A DNA stretch of 64,000 nt, taken from NCBI RefSeq assembly GCF_005047595.1, contig NZ_SUPL01000006.1, positions 1-64,000 of the forward strand, written 5' to 3'. Below are positions 46,203-55,734 of the stretch, piece after piece. The notes under the pieces are model-generated. The model ran no database searches. It was not told where the DNA came from and saw nothing but the letters and a program-made list of their open reading frames with translations. Positions within the stretch are counted from its first letter, which is position 1. Each line of letters starts with the position of its first letter. This DNA is from Pontimicrobium aquaticum. Its GTDB lineage: Bacteria; Bacteroidota; Bacteroidia; Flavobacteriales; Flavobacteriaceae. The position numbers and the translations under genes were made by a program.

Positions 46203-47429
46203 TTACAATAATTCAAAAACTTTCAATATACTTTTTACCCCTAAAAATATGGTTATTATCAAGATAATTAAACTAATCACGTTTTGACGCATAGTGTTTT
46301 TAAAACTTCCTAAAACAGATTGCTTGTTCATAATCCAAATAAGAAATCCAGCGATAACAGGCAGTAGAACACCATTAGCAACTTGAGCAAATTTTATAAT
46401 TTCAATGGATTTAACTCCTGAAGATGACGATAGCACACCAACAGCCAAAATAAATATCCATACGGCTTTAAACCTTTTTGATGTCATTTTTGTAGACCAC
46501 CCCAAACACCCAGTTGCCACAAAAGCAGCAGCCAATGGCGCTGTGATAGCACTTGTGATTCCTGCAGCAAACAATCCGATTGCTAAAAAGTACTTTGAAA
46601 AACTTCCAAATAATGGTTCTAAGCCTCTTGCTAAATCTGCTGCATTATTAATTTCAGAAGTTTGAACAGCTGCAGCTGAAATAATAATACACATAGACAC
46701 TATTCCTCCCAAAACAACAGCCACAATAGTATCTTTCCTAGCATATTTTAAGTCGGATTTATCTTTCCATTTCTCTTTTACTAAAGACGCATGCAAAAAC
46801 AAATTATATGGCACTACAGTTGTTCCTATTAAACCAATAATAGTTAAAATACTATCTCGAGGAAATTTTGGCATCATAACACCTTTAAATATCTCAACTA
46901 TATTTGGCTTAGTCATAATAGCTGTAACCATAAAAGCAATACTCATCAAAATAACAAGTGAAACTAATGCCTTTTCCAACACTTTGTAATTTCCAATATA
47001 AAGCAGAGTAAAAGCTACCAAACCAATAGCAACACTAAAGTAGTTTAATGAAAAAGACCCCAAGACCAAAGAATGTTGACCTAAAACAGCCTCTAAACCC
47101 AAAACACCTCCACTTATGTTACCAGCTTCATAAGCCGCATTACCTATTACAATGGCTAACAAGATCAAAACAATAGACATACTTTTTAACAATGGGCTTT
47201 TGATTTCGGTTCTAATAATTTCAGACAAGCCTTTTTGAGAAACAATCCCTAAACGAGCAGACATTTCTTGCATAACAATAGTCGCTACAATAGATAACAC
47301 CATTGCCCAAAGCAAGGCATAACCAAAATTAACACCAGCCAAAGTGCATAATGTTACTGTTCCTGGGCCAATAAATGCAGCAGCTACTAAAGGTCCTGGA
47401 CCGATGTTTTTAAACCAAGATTTTATCAT
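46203..47429 (-). CDS. NRAMP-related transporter of the oxoprolinase operon
   Basis: 408 aa, about eleven membrane segments, NRAMP fold. In true metal transporters the first segment has D-P-G-N and the sixth has M-P-H. Here the first segment reads IGPGTV (Asp replaced by Gly, Asn by Thr, residues 20-25) and the sixth reads TVVPYN (205-209; Met replaced by Val, His by Tyr). So the metal ligands are absent. It lies directly before pxpA, as B. subtilis ycsG does beside ycsF-kipI-kipA, and may carry 5-oxoproline or another organic substrate; that is inference. The start ATG at 47429 follows the previous stop by 4 bp; a longer frame to 47510 overlaps that gene. Confidence 0.85.
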   Translation of the reverse strand: MIKSWFKNIGPGPLVAAAFIGPGTVTLCTLAGVNFGYALLWAMVLSIVATIVMQEMSARLGIVSQKGLSEIIRTEIKSPLLKSMSIVLILLAIVIGNAAYEAGNISGGVLGLEAVLGQHSLVLGSFSLNYFSVAIGLVAFTLLYIGNYKVLEKALVSLVILMSIAFMVTAIMTKPNIVEIFKGVMMPKFPRDSILTIIGLIGTTVVPYNLFLHASLVKEKWKDKSDLKYARKDTIVAVVLGGIVSMCIIISAAAVQTSEINNAADLARGLEPLFGSFSKYFLAIGLFAAGITSAITAPLAAAFVATGCLGWSTKMTSKRFKAVWIFILAVGVLSSSSGVKSIEIIKFAQVANGVLLPVIAGFLIWIMNKQSVLGSFKNTMRQNVISLIILIITIFLGVKSILKVFELL

Positions 47430-47433
47430 AATT

Positions 47434-48141
47434 TTACTCTCTCTCACTCCAAATTTCATACATTGGATCACCTTTACTAGAAAATCCTTTATGATGCCAT
47501 TTACCATCAACTAACTCATAATCAAACACTAAACTTAACCCTGCTTTTGAATCGTCTCTAGAGAAGAACTCAATATTTTCGGTGTATTTACCATCAACTG
47601 TAGTGTAAGTTCCACCTCCTGTTCCCATAAACTGTTTGGTCTCGGTATTGTAAGCAATCCATTGAAAACGTGTTCCTGATAATAGTTTCATGGTTTTTCT
47701 TGGTCTATCAATATCACGCAATTGCTCTTTTCCGTCTCTCACTCTTCCAGACATCAACCAAGCACCCTGTAATTGTCCTGGTACACCACTATCTATTCGC
47801 TTTAGCACCATATCACTACCAACAATTGTGATCGTATCATCCGTAATTTCTACCTCAAAACTTGTTTCAGTACCCACTAGGTCAGCATTATCTGTATGAA
47901 ATTCTACTCTTTCGGTCATCGTGTCACCTTCCAATTTCCATGTTCCACCGTTGGTATGTATAAACTTTCCTGTATCTGCATTATATATAGTTAATACTTG
48001 ATAACCATCAGCAATAATGAGCACGCTTTTTAATTTTTCACCATTTTCTGATGTCGTATACATTTCCCAGGCACCAATGATGCTTTGAGCATTTAACCCA
48101 AGAGACATAATACTCATTAATAAAAACACTATTTTTTTCAT
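47434..48141 (-). CDS. Secreted protein with two lipocalin-like repeats
   Basis: 235 aa with a signal peptide (1-18, GLNAQS). Two related blocks follow: IIGAWEMYTT to about residue 105 and LQGAWLMSGR to about 220, both with an N-terminal GAW, a central YN-x-x-T-x-x-F segment and a GGTW or GGTY turn. They look like tandem copies of one beta-barrel domain. The function is unknown. Its position just ahead of the transporter and pxp genes (4-bp gap) suggests one transcript. Confidence 0.72.
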   Translation of the reverse strand: MKKIVFLLMSIMSLGLNAQSIIGAWEMYTTSENGEKLKSVLIIADGYQVLTIYNADTGKFIHTNGGTWKLEGDTMTERVEFHTDNADLVGTETSFEVEITDDTITIVGSDMVLKRIDSGVPGQLQGAWLMSGRVRDGKEQLRDIDRPRKTMKLLSGTRFQWIAYNTETKQFMGTGGGTYTTVDGKYTENIEFFSRDDSKAGLSLVFDYELVDGKWHHKGFSSKGDPMYEIWSERE

Positions 48142-48176
48142 GATTTATATATTGAAATTAATTACAATCTATTTTT

Positions 48177-49715
48177 TCATCCTAACCAGCCTTCTCTATC
48201 TAGGCTTCTATATTGAATAGCTTCACTAATATGATTTCCACCAACAGCTTTAACACCTTCAATATCAGCTATAGTTCTTGCTACTTTTAAAATTCTATCA
48301 TAAGCTCTAGCCGAAAGATTCAAACGCTCCATTGCTGTTTTAAGCAATTCTTTTGAGGCCTCATCTAATTTACAATACTTTCTAATTTGTTTGGTATTCA
48401 TTTGCGCATTATAATGCACTTTTTCCAACTCCTTAAATCTTTGTGTTTGAATTTCTCTTGCTGCCATAACACGTTTTCTAATATCAACAGAAGTTTCTGA
48501 TTTACTTTCATCAGAGAGTTTTTCAAAAGGTACTGGAGTGACTTCAATATGAATATCAATACGATCTAATAATGGTCCTGAAATCTTACTTAAATAGCGT
48601 TGCATTTCAGCAGGCGAGCTCGTTACAGGTGCATCTGGATCATTAAAATAGCCTCCTGGACTAGGATTCATACTCGCTACTAACATAAAGCTACTAGGAT
48701 ATGTCACTGTAAATTTAGCTCTAGAAATAGTAACCTCTCTATCTTCTAAAGGCTGACGCATCACCTCTAGAACCGTGCGCTTAAATTCTGGTAACTCATC
48801 TAAAAACAAGACACCATTATGCGCCATAGATATTTCTCCTGGTTGTGGATATTGTCCACCACCAACCAGAGCAACATCTGAAATTGTATGATGTGGCGAT
48901 CGAAATGGTCGCTGTGCCATTAATCCTGTGTTTTCTTTTACACGACCGACAACCGAATGAATTTTAGTAGTCTCCAAGGCTTCATGCAAGGTCATAGGCG
49001 GCAAAATGCTTGGTAATCGCTTTGCCAACATGGTTTTTCCAGCCCCTGGAGGTCCGATTAAAATAATGTTATGTCCTCCTGCTGCAGCAATCTCCATACA
49101 TCGTTTTATACTCTCCTGACCTTTAACATCGGCAAAATCAAACTCTGGAAAATCTAAGCTTTTATAAAACTCTTTTCGAGTATCAATAATAGTTTGTTCA
49201 ATGTGTTCTCCTTTATCAAAAAAATCAATAACTTGTTTTATGTTATCAACACCGTACACTTTTAAATCGCTTACAATAGCTGCTTCTTTTACATTTTGAC
49301 TAGGAAGTATAAAACCTTTAAAGCCCTCTTCTCTTGCTTTTACAGCTATTGGCAAAGCACCTTTTATAGGTTGTAAACTACCATCTAAAGACAATTCACC
49401 CATAATGAGATAATTCTCTAAATTTTCTGCTTTAATTTGGCTTGATGCAGCAAGAATACCAATAGCCAAGGTTAAATCGTAAGCCGACCCTTCTTTACGC
49501 AAATCGGCAGGCGCCATGTTAATGGTAATTTTCTTCCCTGGAATTTTATAACCGTTATTTTGCAATGCTGCTGCAATACGATAATTACTCTCTTTTATGG
49601 CATTATCGGGCAAACCAACCAAATGATAACCAATACCTTTATCGACGTTTACCTCAACTGTAATAGTTGAAGCCTCCACTCCAAAAACGGCACTTGCAAA
49701 CACTTTTTTAAGCAT
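48177..49715 (-). CDS. comM: YifB/ComM-family AAA ATPase (magnesium-chelatase-like)
   Basis: 512 aa. N-terminal subunit with [28 protein letters not shown], Walker [16 protein letters not shown] (about 221-235), Walker [11 protein letters not shown], and C-terminal Mg-chelatase region [20 protein letters not shown]. In naturally transformable bacteria ComM is a hexameric helicase promoting branch migration during recombination; a Lon-related role was also proposed. The start is the ATG at 49715. Confidence 0.93.
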   Translation of the reverse strand: MLKKVFASAVFGVEASTITVEVNVDKGIGYHLVGLPDNAIKESNYRIAAALQNNGYKIPGKKITINMAPADLRKEGSAYDLTLAIGILAASSQIKAENLENYLIMGELSLDGSLQPIKGALPIAVKAREEGFKGFILPSQNVKEAAIVSDLKVYGVDNIKQVIDFFDKGEHIEQTIIDTRKEFYKSLDFPEFDFADVKGQESIKRCMEIAAAGGHNIILIGPPGAGKTMLAKRLPSILPPMTLHEALETTKIHSVVGRVKENTGLMAQRPFRSPHHTISDVALVGGGQYPQPGEISMAHNGVLFLDELPEFKRTVLEVMRQPLEDREVTISRAKFTVTYPSSFMLVASMNPSPGGYFNDPDAPVTSSPAEMQRYLSKISGPLLDRIDIHIEVTPVPFEKLSDESKSETSVDIRKRVMAAREIQTQRFKELEKVHYNAQMNTKQIRKYCKLDEASKELLKTAMERLNLSARAYDRILKVARTIADIEGVKAVGGNHISEAIQYRSLDREGWLG

Positions 49716-49754
49716 AACTGATTGGTTTGCTTAAATGTAAGAAAATTATATAAT

Positions 49755-50711
49755 TTATTTAACAAAAAACTCTAAAGCTCTTTGTTCATTATAATAAATA
49801 TTATTTTTTGAAATAAACCCTACATGACCTCCATGTTTTGGCATTTCCAAATACAGGCAATCATTTTCTTTTGCTTCTTTTACAGGATAGCATTCTGCTG
49901 ACAAAAAAGAATCATTTAATGCATTTATGATTAAAGTAGGTATTTTAATATTAGGCAAGAATTGCAAACTACTGCATTGCCTATAATAGTCTAGAGCATC
50001 TTTAAATCCATGAGATTTTGAAGTATAAACATCATCAAAATCCATCAAAGTTTTTATTGAATTAACTTCGTTGACACTCAATTTATCAGTATGTTGCTTT
50101 TGTTTTATCTTTAATCGATTAACTAAATACTTTTTAAAATTATTATGATATAATCTATTCTTAAATGTGTGCAGTTCTTTACAAGAACCATACAAATCAC
50201 AAGGAACTGAAACAGCCACAACACCTTTAATTTGATTTGGTGCATTGTTACGTTCTCCTACATATTTTAATACCATATTACCTCCCAAACTAATACCATG
50301 AAAATAAATCTCGGTATAATGCTTTACACTAATTAGGTGATTAACTATATCTTCTAAATCTTCAGTGGCTCCTGAGTGATAACTACGATACTTTAAATTT
50401 GGCTCTCCACTACACCCACGAAAATTTACACAAACAGCATCCACCAAGTTTTGATTAAAAAGTTTTGCAACTCCAGTCATGTATGGTCGTTGTGCATTTC
50501 CTTCTAGCCCATGCAACACCACGATTACTTTATTAGTTTTCTCAGTTGAATAACTCCAATCTAGATCGATAAAATCACCATCAGATAATGTGATGCGCTC
50601 TCGTTCCTGATTTACATTGCTAACTCTTCGGATTAATCCTGAATAAACCGTTGAAACAAAACCATTTCTGAAAAAATATTTAGGCTTATACGCCGATTCT
50701 ATTATTGGCAT
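49755..50711 (-). CDS. YheT-type alpha/beta hydrolase
   Basis: 318 aa. The nucleophile is Ser141 in FHGISLGGNMVLKYVGE and the oxyanion region is VVLHGLEGNAQRPYMTG; the NFRGCSGEPN motif and the late MPKHGGHVGFI His are typical of the YheT/ABHD1-3 family, which are esterases or lipases of uncertain physiological substrate. It begins 1 bp after tilS stops, so both are probably one transcript. Confidence 0.88.
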   Translation of the reverse strand: MPIIESAYKPKYFFRNGFVSTVYSGLIRRVSNVNQERERITLSDGDFIDLDWSYSTEKTNKVIVVLHGLEGNAQRPYMTGVAKLFNQNLVDAVCVNFRGCSGEPNLKYRSYHSGATEDLEDIVNHLISVKHYTEIYFHGISLGGNMVLKYVGERNNAPNQIKGVVAVSVPCDLYGSCKELHTFKNRLYHNNFKKYLVNRLKIKQKQHTDKLSVNEVNSIKTLMDFDDVYTSKSHGFKDALDYYRQCSSLQFLPNIKIPTLIINALNDSFLSAECYPVKEAKENDCLYLEMPKHGGHVGFISKNNIYYNEQRALEFFVK

Positions 50712-50712
50712 T

Positions 50713-52023
50713 TTATTGAAGCATTATTTTTAAAATCTCTTTAGTGTTCGATTTAACTTTAAATCTGTTGTCTGTTCTATGACCAACAATCCAAATAATA
50801 TCATCACCTGAGCATAGCAACCATGTGTTTTCCTTATCTAACAAAGAGAATTTTTCATCTTTAAAGTATTTACTTACTTTCTTTTTCCCTTTCATTCCCA
50901 ATGGATAAAACACATCACCTTCCTGCCATTTTCTAATGGTTAATGGAAAACTCAAACTGGACAAATCAAAATAAGCAGTATTATATTGTGCTTTTCCTTT
51001 AGTTGCACCCTTGGATATTGACAATTTTCCAAAAGGTGTTAAAACCAAATTCTGAGACTCATTAATTTTAATGGATTCATCTGGCACACTAATAATTTCA
51101 GATAATATTAAATACGCTCTATCTTTAAGTAAACGATGGGTTTTAGAAAACACTTGTTTTCCAGACTGTGCAGTCAATAACGCTAGTATGTCATTCCATT
51201 GTGTAAATCCGTAACCATTTAATAATTCATACAAATATGCTTTAGAATTATTTAACTGTTGTATTTCACTAATACTAAATGCCTTACTATTATTTTTAGC
51301 TTTACTAACAATGTTTTGAGCGATTTCATCTACTCTATCGTTAATAATTGATTTAGCGTCATTTAAGTATTGTTGCGTTTTTTCAAAGTTTTGTAATAAT
51401 TGCGGATTAATTTCTTTTAGAATAGGAATTACATCGTGTCGCAATTTATTACGCAAATATTTAGTAGAAACATTACTACTATCCTCTCTCCATTGCAGTT
51501 TTTGCTGCTTTGCAAATTGTTCTATATCCTCACGAGCAAATGGTAATAAAGGTCGTACAATATCTCCATTAACCTGAGGAATTCCCAATAAACCATCCAG
51601 CCCTGTTCCTCTAGATAAATTAATTAAAAATGTCTCAAAGTTATCGTCAGCATGATGCGCAGTTAAAACATAATCAAACTTTAATTGTGCTTTAAGCTCT
51701 TTAAACCACAAATAGCGCAATGTCCTAGCCGCCATTTGAGTACTCAATTTGTTATCGGTTGCAAATTGCTTGGTATCAAAATTTTCAATAAACACTTCTA
51801 ACTCCCAATCTTTAGCTAATTGCAACACAAAATCTTCATCTGCATCACTTTCGTCTCCTCTTAAATTAAAATTACAATGCGCCAGCGATATATTTAAACC
51901 TAATTTTTTACATAAATACGCTAACACCACACTATCCACACCTCCTGAAATAGCAATAAGTAGCTTAGCATTCTTGATAAAAGAAAATTGTTCGTTTATA
52001 TGATTTTGAATTTTTTTTAGCAT
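50713..52023 (-). CDS. tilS: tRNA(Ile)-lysidine synthetase
   Basis: Converts C34 of tRNA-Ile (CAU) to lysidine, allowing it to read AUA. 436 aa. The PP-loop S26-G-G-V-D-S31 is in AISGGVDSVVLAYL; LAHCNFNLRGDESDADE and TAHHADDNFETFLINLSRGTGLDGL follow. The C-terminal domain of about 100 residues ends with the KVSKYFKDEKFS segment. A TATATTTG box lies only 5 bp upstream of the ATG, too close for a normal leader. Confidence 0.95.
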   Translation of the reverse strand: MLKKIQNHINEQFSFIKNAKLLIAISGGVDSVVLAYLCKKLGLNISLAHCNFNLRGDESDADEDFVLQLAKDWELEVFIENFDTKQFATDNKLSTQMAARTLRYLWFKELKAQLKFDYVLTAHHADDNFETFLINLSRGTGLDGLLGIPQVNGDIVRPLLPFAREDIEQFAKQQKLQWREDSSNVSTKYLRNKLRHDVIPILKEINPQLLQNFEKTQQYLNDAKSIINDRVDEIAQNIVSKAKNNSKAFSISEIQQLNNSKAYLYELLNGYGFTQWNDILALLTAQSGKQVFSKTHRLLKDRAYLILSEIISVPDESIKINESQNLVLTPFGKLSISKGATKGKAQYNTAYFDLSSLSFPLTIRKWQEGDVFYPLGMKGKKKVSKYFKDEKFSLLDKENTWLLCSGDDIIWIVGHRTDNRFKVKSNTKEILKIMLQ

Positions 52024-52130
52024 GGTTTCAAATATACAACATTGGTAATATTAAAGTTGAATGTGACAATTATCATATTATTAAACATGATTGTTTGTTA
52101 GTTTTAACTATTAATTAAATATTTCAAATA

Positions 52131-52820
52131 ATGAGCACTATAAAAAAAATAATGGATAAAAGCACACAAACAGAATTTGATAAAAAAGTGCTTTCGGCAG
52201 TTCAACATTTGCATGCTTATACAAAACATCGCTTATATATAGCTGAATCTACAGGTGTTTTACCAAAAAACATGTACAGTTCTAATGACATTATTGATGA
52301 AGGAATTGCAAAATATTACAGTAAAGGCATAAACATCGACTTAGAAGCAATGGCTATTAAACTTCAGCTTTTTAAAATTGTAGATAACGATTTAAATGAG
52401 CTTTTAAAGAAAGAAGCGTTTCATAAAAACACACAAAGCACGAGCACTATATTAGAAGAAGAATTGGATGGTTTAGAGGAAAAGTTTACACTTGATGCTG
52501 ATATGGATTACGTTATGAACGAAGATTTAGAAGACATCTCTTATCAGCAAAACAATAAAAAGCAGCTGTTTTTATATGATGATAAAGATGCTTCAGTTAT
52601 AAACGCTTTTGAAATGGAAGATATATCATCACAACATGCTAAAAAACTACTTGGTAAATTTTATACATGGCTACCAATGAATGTGACAAACATCGTTGAT
52701 TTATTCATTTTTGGAAAACTCAGTTTTGAAGAAATTGCAAAAATAAAAGACATCGAAATAAAGCGTATTGAAAAAATATTTGAAAGCGTTCAAAGAAGTT
52801 TTAGAAAGAACCTACCTTAA
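52131..52820 (+). CDS. Divergent sigma-70-like protein
   Basis: 229 aa, acidic, no membrane segment. Residues about 20-62 resemble region 2 of small sigma factors (LHAYTKHRLYIAESTGVLP, then YSSNDIIDEGIAKYY). Residues about 168-229 resemble region 4 (LPMNVTNIVDLFIFGKLSFEEIAKIKDI, then RSFRKNL). An acidic linker with DADMDYVMNEDLEDIS lies between. It could be an atypical ECF sigma or a protein derived from one. The stop shares TTAA (52817-52820) with the pabB stop. Confidence 0.6.
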   Translation: MSTIKKIMDKSTQTEFDKKVLSAVQHLHAYTKHRLYIAESTGVLPKNMYSSNDIIDEGIAKYYSKGINIDLEAMAIKLQLFKIVDNDLNELLKKEAFHKNTQSTSTILEEELDGLEEKFTLDADMDYVMNEDLEDISYQQNNKKQLFLYDDKDASVINAFEMEDISSQHAKKLLGKFYTWLPMNVTNIVDLFIFGKLSFEEIAKIKDIEIKRIEKIFESVQRSFRKNLP

Positions 52821-54106
52821 TTTTCTAAAACCTCTCGCATTGCTTTAGCTTTTACCAGGCATTCCTCATACTCTTTTAGAGGGTCACTTTTAGCTGTAAT
52901 AGCACCTCCAACCGAATAGGATACGTATTGCCTTGTAGCATTGTATAAAATACTTCTAATAATGACGTTAAAATCGAAGTCGCCTTCTGGAGTAAAGTAA
53001 CCCAAAGCTCCAGAATATAATCCTCGTTTGGTTTCTTCAAGCTCTTCAATAATTTTCATGGCTGAAATTTTTGGAGCACCTGTCATACTTCCCATTGGAA
53101 ATGTGGTTTTTAAAACTTCAACTGGTGCAATACCTTCTCTTAGTTTTGATGATATTGTAGAAATCATTTGATGTACTTGATTGAACGTATAAACCTTACA
53201 TAATTCTTCAACTTGCACACTCCCTTTCACCGCTGTTTTAGACAAATCGTTACGCACCAAATCTACAATCATGATATTTTCACTACGCTCCTTTTCGTCA
53301 TTAGCTAGCTGTTCTATCAACAAGGTATCTTCTTTAACATCTTCAGCACGTTTAGAGGTTCCTTTGATAGGTTGTGACACTATATAATCATGTTTTTTCT
53401 TTATATAGCGCTCAGGTGATGCTGATAATAAAAACTTATCATACACCTTTAAAAAGGTTGCAAAAGGTGGTCTGGAAATATTATTGAGTTTTTTATAAGT
53501 TTCAATTGGGTTTATTAGTGTGTTTTCAGCATAAAACTCTTGACAAAAATTGGCTTCATAAATATTACCATGATGTATGTGACTCAATACATCGTTTACT
53601 TTATTAAAATATTCGTCTTTATGCATTCGAAGATGAATTTTCACATCATTTCTTAAGTACTTAAATTCTATATCTTCTGCATTAATCAATTTTAAATCCT
53701 CTTCAAACTCATCAGCAACCATGTTTAAATACAACACATTGAGTCTGTTTCCTTTAATTAAAAATAATTTTTTAGGTTGAAAGAAATACAACTCAGGAAA
53801 CCCAAGCCCATCAAAATTATTAGACTCTAACTGCTCTATATCGTTTTTTAAATCGTACGATAAATAGCCAAAAATCCAATCGTTGGTTTTGTTTTGATAC
53901 TCATGTAGTTTATCAAAAGCATCATGGTAATCTGACTGAATACTTGTCATAGCATCTACAGCTAATACAGCATCATATTCAGTGCTTATATTATGATGAT
54001 TATTGGAATCTAGCCAAACCACATCATCAAATTGCTGACTCCACAGTAATAGCTTTTCCTTAAAACTAGAAATATCTTTAATTAAAACCGACTTATGTTT
54101 GCGCAA
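52817..54106 (-). CDS. pabB: Aminodeoxychorismate synthase component I / anthranilate synthase-like
   Basis: 429 aa chorismate-binding enzyme for p-aminobenzoate (folate) synthesis. Motifs are NIYEANFCQEFYAE, PIKGTSKRAEDV, NIMIVDLVRNDLSKTA and TFPMGSMTGAPKISAMKIIEELE. The context does not include trpEG, so pabB is preferred over trpE. The start is the TTG at 54106: it gives the family N terminus (MRKHKSVLI), and there is no earlier Met. It is divergent from the DEAD-box gene. Confidence 0.88.
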   Translation of the reverse strand: MRKHKSVLIKDISSFKEKLLLWSQQFDDVVWLDSNNHHNISTEYDAVLAVDAMTSIQSDYHDAFDKLHEYQNKTNDWIFGYLSYDLKNDIEQLESNNFDGLGFPELYFFQPKKLFLIKGNRLNVLYLNMVADEFEEDLKLINAEDIEFKYLRNDVKIHLRMHKDEYFNKVNDVLSHIHHGNIYEANFCQEFYAENTLINPIETYKKLNNISRPPFATFLKVYDKFLLSASPERYIKKKHDYIVSQPIKGTSKRAEDVKEDTLLIEQLANDEKERSENIMIVDLVRNDLSKTAVKGSVQVEELCKVYTFNQVHQMISTISSKLREGIAPVEVLKTTFPMGSMTGAPKISAMKIIEELEETKRGLYSGALGYFTPEGDFDFNVIIRSILYNATRQYVSYSVGGAITAKSDPLKEYEECLVKAKAMREVLEN

Positions 54107-54129
54107 TGAATTAGTGATTTATAAAGTCG

Positions 54130-54137
54130 CAAAGGTA
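54130..54137 (-). promoter_or_regulatory. Candidate -7 box of pabB
   Basis: On the minus strand this reads TACCTTTG, matching TAnnTTTG, 23 bp before the pabB start. It mirrors the identical box at 54182-54189 facing the other way, making a divergent promoter pair. Confidence 0.5.
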
Positions 54138-54161
54138 AACAGATAAATGTAATTTAAAAGG

Positions 54162-54189
54162 TTGTTGTTATCAGAAACCATTACCTTTG
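54162..54189 (+). promoter_or_regulatory. Candidate promoter of the DEAD-box helicase gene
   Basis: TTG at 54162-54164, 17-nt spacer, TACCTTTG at 54182-54189: a good match to the Bacteroidetes -33/-7 pattern. The start would be near 54196, eleven bases before the GTG at 54207. It lies within the longer open frame, which argues that the frame's first 15 codons are not translated. Confidence 0.6.
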
Positions 54190-54206
54190 TCGCTAAATTT
54201 TTTGAT

Positions 54207-55565
54207 GTGACTTTCGAAGAACTAAATCTTAATACTCCTTTACGCAATGCCATTGAGGATCTTGGTTTTACAAAACCAACACCCATACAGGAACAATCGT
54301 TTAACGTTATTGGTTCAGGTAAGGATGTGGTTGGTATTGCGCAAACTGGTACAGGAAAAACCTTTGCTTATGGTTTACCCATTTTAAAGAATCTACCATT
54401 TTCAAAGCAAGATAATCCTAGAGTATTAGTTTTAGTACCTACAAGAGAGCTAGTAGTACAAGTAGTTGAAGAATTTGAAAAAATTGCTAAATACATTAAT
54501 GTTCGCATTTTAGGTGTATATGGAGGCACAAACATCAACACACAAAAACAAGCAGTAGCTCAAGGCTTAGACATTATAGTAGCAACTCCCGGGCGTTTAT
54601 ACGATTTAGCTGTAAGCAGGACTTTACAATTAAAATCCATACAAAAATTAGTGATAGATGAAGTAGATGTCATGCTAGACCTTGGTTTTAGACATCAATT
54701 ACTTAATATTTTTGACATCCTTCCTGAACGCAGACAAAACATTATGTTTTCGGCTACGATGACAAAGGATGTTGATGAGTTAATCACCGACTTTTTTATT
54801 AATCCAGAGCGCATTTCTATTGCAGTATCTGGAACACCACTTGAAAACATTAAGCAAGAGCGCTATAATGCACCTAATTTTTATACTAAAGTCAATTTGG
54901 TAAATCATTTACTAGAAGACAGAGACACATATAGCAAAGTATTGATATTTGTTGCGTATAAACGTATGGCCGACCGTTTGTTTGAGCAATTAGAAGCATC
55001 GTATTACGGAGAATCTTGTGTGATACATTCCAATAAAACGCAAAATTACAGGCTTAGAAGTATTAATCAATTTGAACAAGGCGACAATCGCATTCTAATT
55101 GCTACTGATGTCATGGCTCGTGGTTTGGATATTGATAGTATTTCGCATGTCATTAATTTTGATACACCTGAGTATCCCGAAAATTATATGCATCGTATTG
55201 GTAGAACCGGACGTGCGGAGAAAGAAGGTCATGCATTCGTGTTTACTACTGAAAATGAGCTAGAAGCCATAGAAAACATTGAGGAACTTATGCAAATGAA
55301 AGTTCCTGTATTAGAATTGCCTGAAGCAGTTGAAATTTCAACTGAATTAATCGAGGAAGAACGTCCGCAGTTAAAAGAACATTACAACCCTTTAAAACGC
55401 AATAAAGACGAGGATGCTCCAGGACCTGCATTTCATGAAAAGAAGGACAAAAACAAAAAGGAGAATTTAGGTGGTAAATACCAACGAGAAATTGCAAAAA
55501 AATATAAGAAACCTAAAACGCGAGGTGACAAAAACTACAATAAACGGAATAAAAAGCGTAGATAA
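54207..55565 (+). CDS. DEAD/DEAH-box RNA helicase
   Basis: 452 aa, two RecA domains. Q-motif region GFTKPTPIQEQSF, Walker A in AQTGTGKTFAYGLP (GTGKT about 48-52), VLVPTRELVVQ, motif II as D-E-V-D (IDEVDVMLD) instead of DEAD, SAT in FSATMTKD, and ATDVMARGLDIDSISHVINFD and HRIGRTGRAEKEG. The last 80 residues are Lys-rich and unordered. The open frame runs back to a TTG at 54162, but relatives start VTFEELNLNTPL, so the GTG at 54207 is preferred and the promoter lies inside the extension. Likely role: rRNA or mRNA remodelling, possibly in the cold. Confidence 0.9.
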   Translation: MTFEELNLNTPLRNAIEDLGFTKPTPIQEQSFNVIGSGKDVVGIAQTGTGKTFAYGLPILKNLPFSKQDNPRVLVLVPTRELVVQVVEEFEKIAKYINVRILGVYGGTNINTQKQAVAQGLDIIVATPGRLYDLAVSRTLQLKSIQKLVIDEVDVMLDLGFRHQLLNIFDILPERRQNIMFSATMTKDVDELITDFFINPERISIAVSGTPLENIKQERYNAPNFYTKVNLVNHLLEDRDTYSKVLIFVAYKRMADRLFEQLEASYYGESCVIHSNKTQNYRLRSINQFEQGDNRILIATDVMARGLDIDSISHVINFDTPEYPENYMHRIGRTGRAEKEGHAFVFTTENELEAIENIEELMQMKVPVLELPEAVEISTELIEEERPQLKEHYNPLKRNKDEDAPGPAFHEKKDKNKKENLGGKYQREIAKKYKKPKTRGDKNYNKRNKKRR

Positions 55566-55734
55566 TTGCTAGTAGGCTATTTCAATAACTTTGAACCTGA
55601 CACTTTTCTAAATAAACATTTAGATCATCACCCCCTTAATAAAGCACAAATCACGTTGAGCTAATAAAATCTTAAAATCACACCTAAGAAGAACTAAATC
55701 AAAAAAATCAAAAAAAAAAAAAATTAAAACTCAT

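Noticed and set aside
47430-47510. N-terminal extension of the NRAMP-like transporter
   Set aside because: It overlaps the upstream gene in another frame and adds residues not seen in the family; the ATG at 47429 fits.
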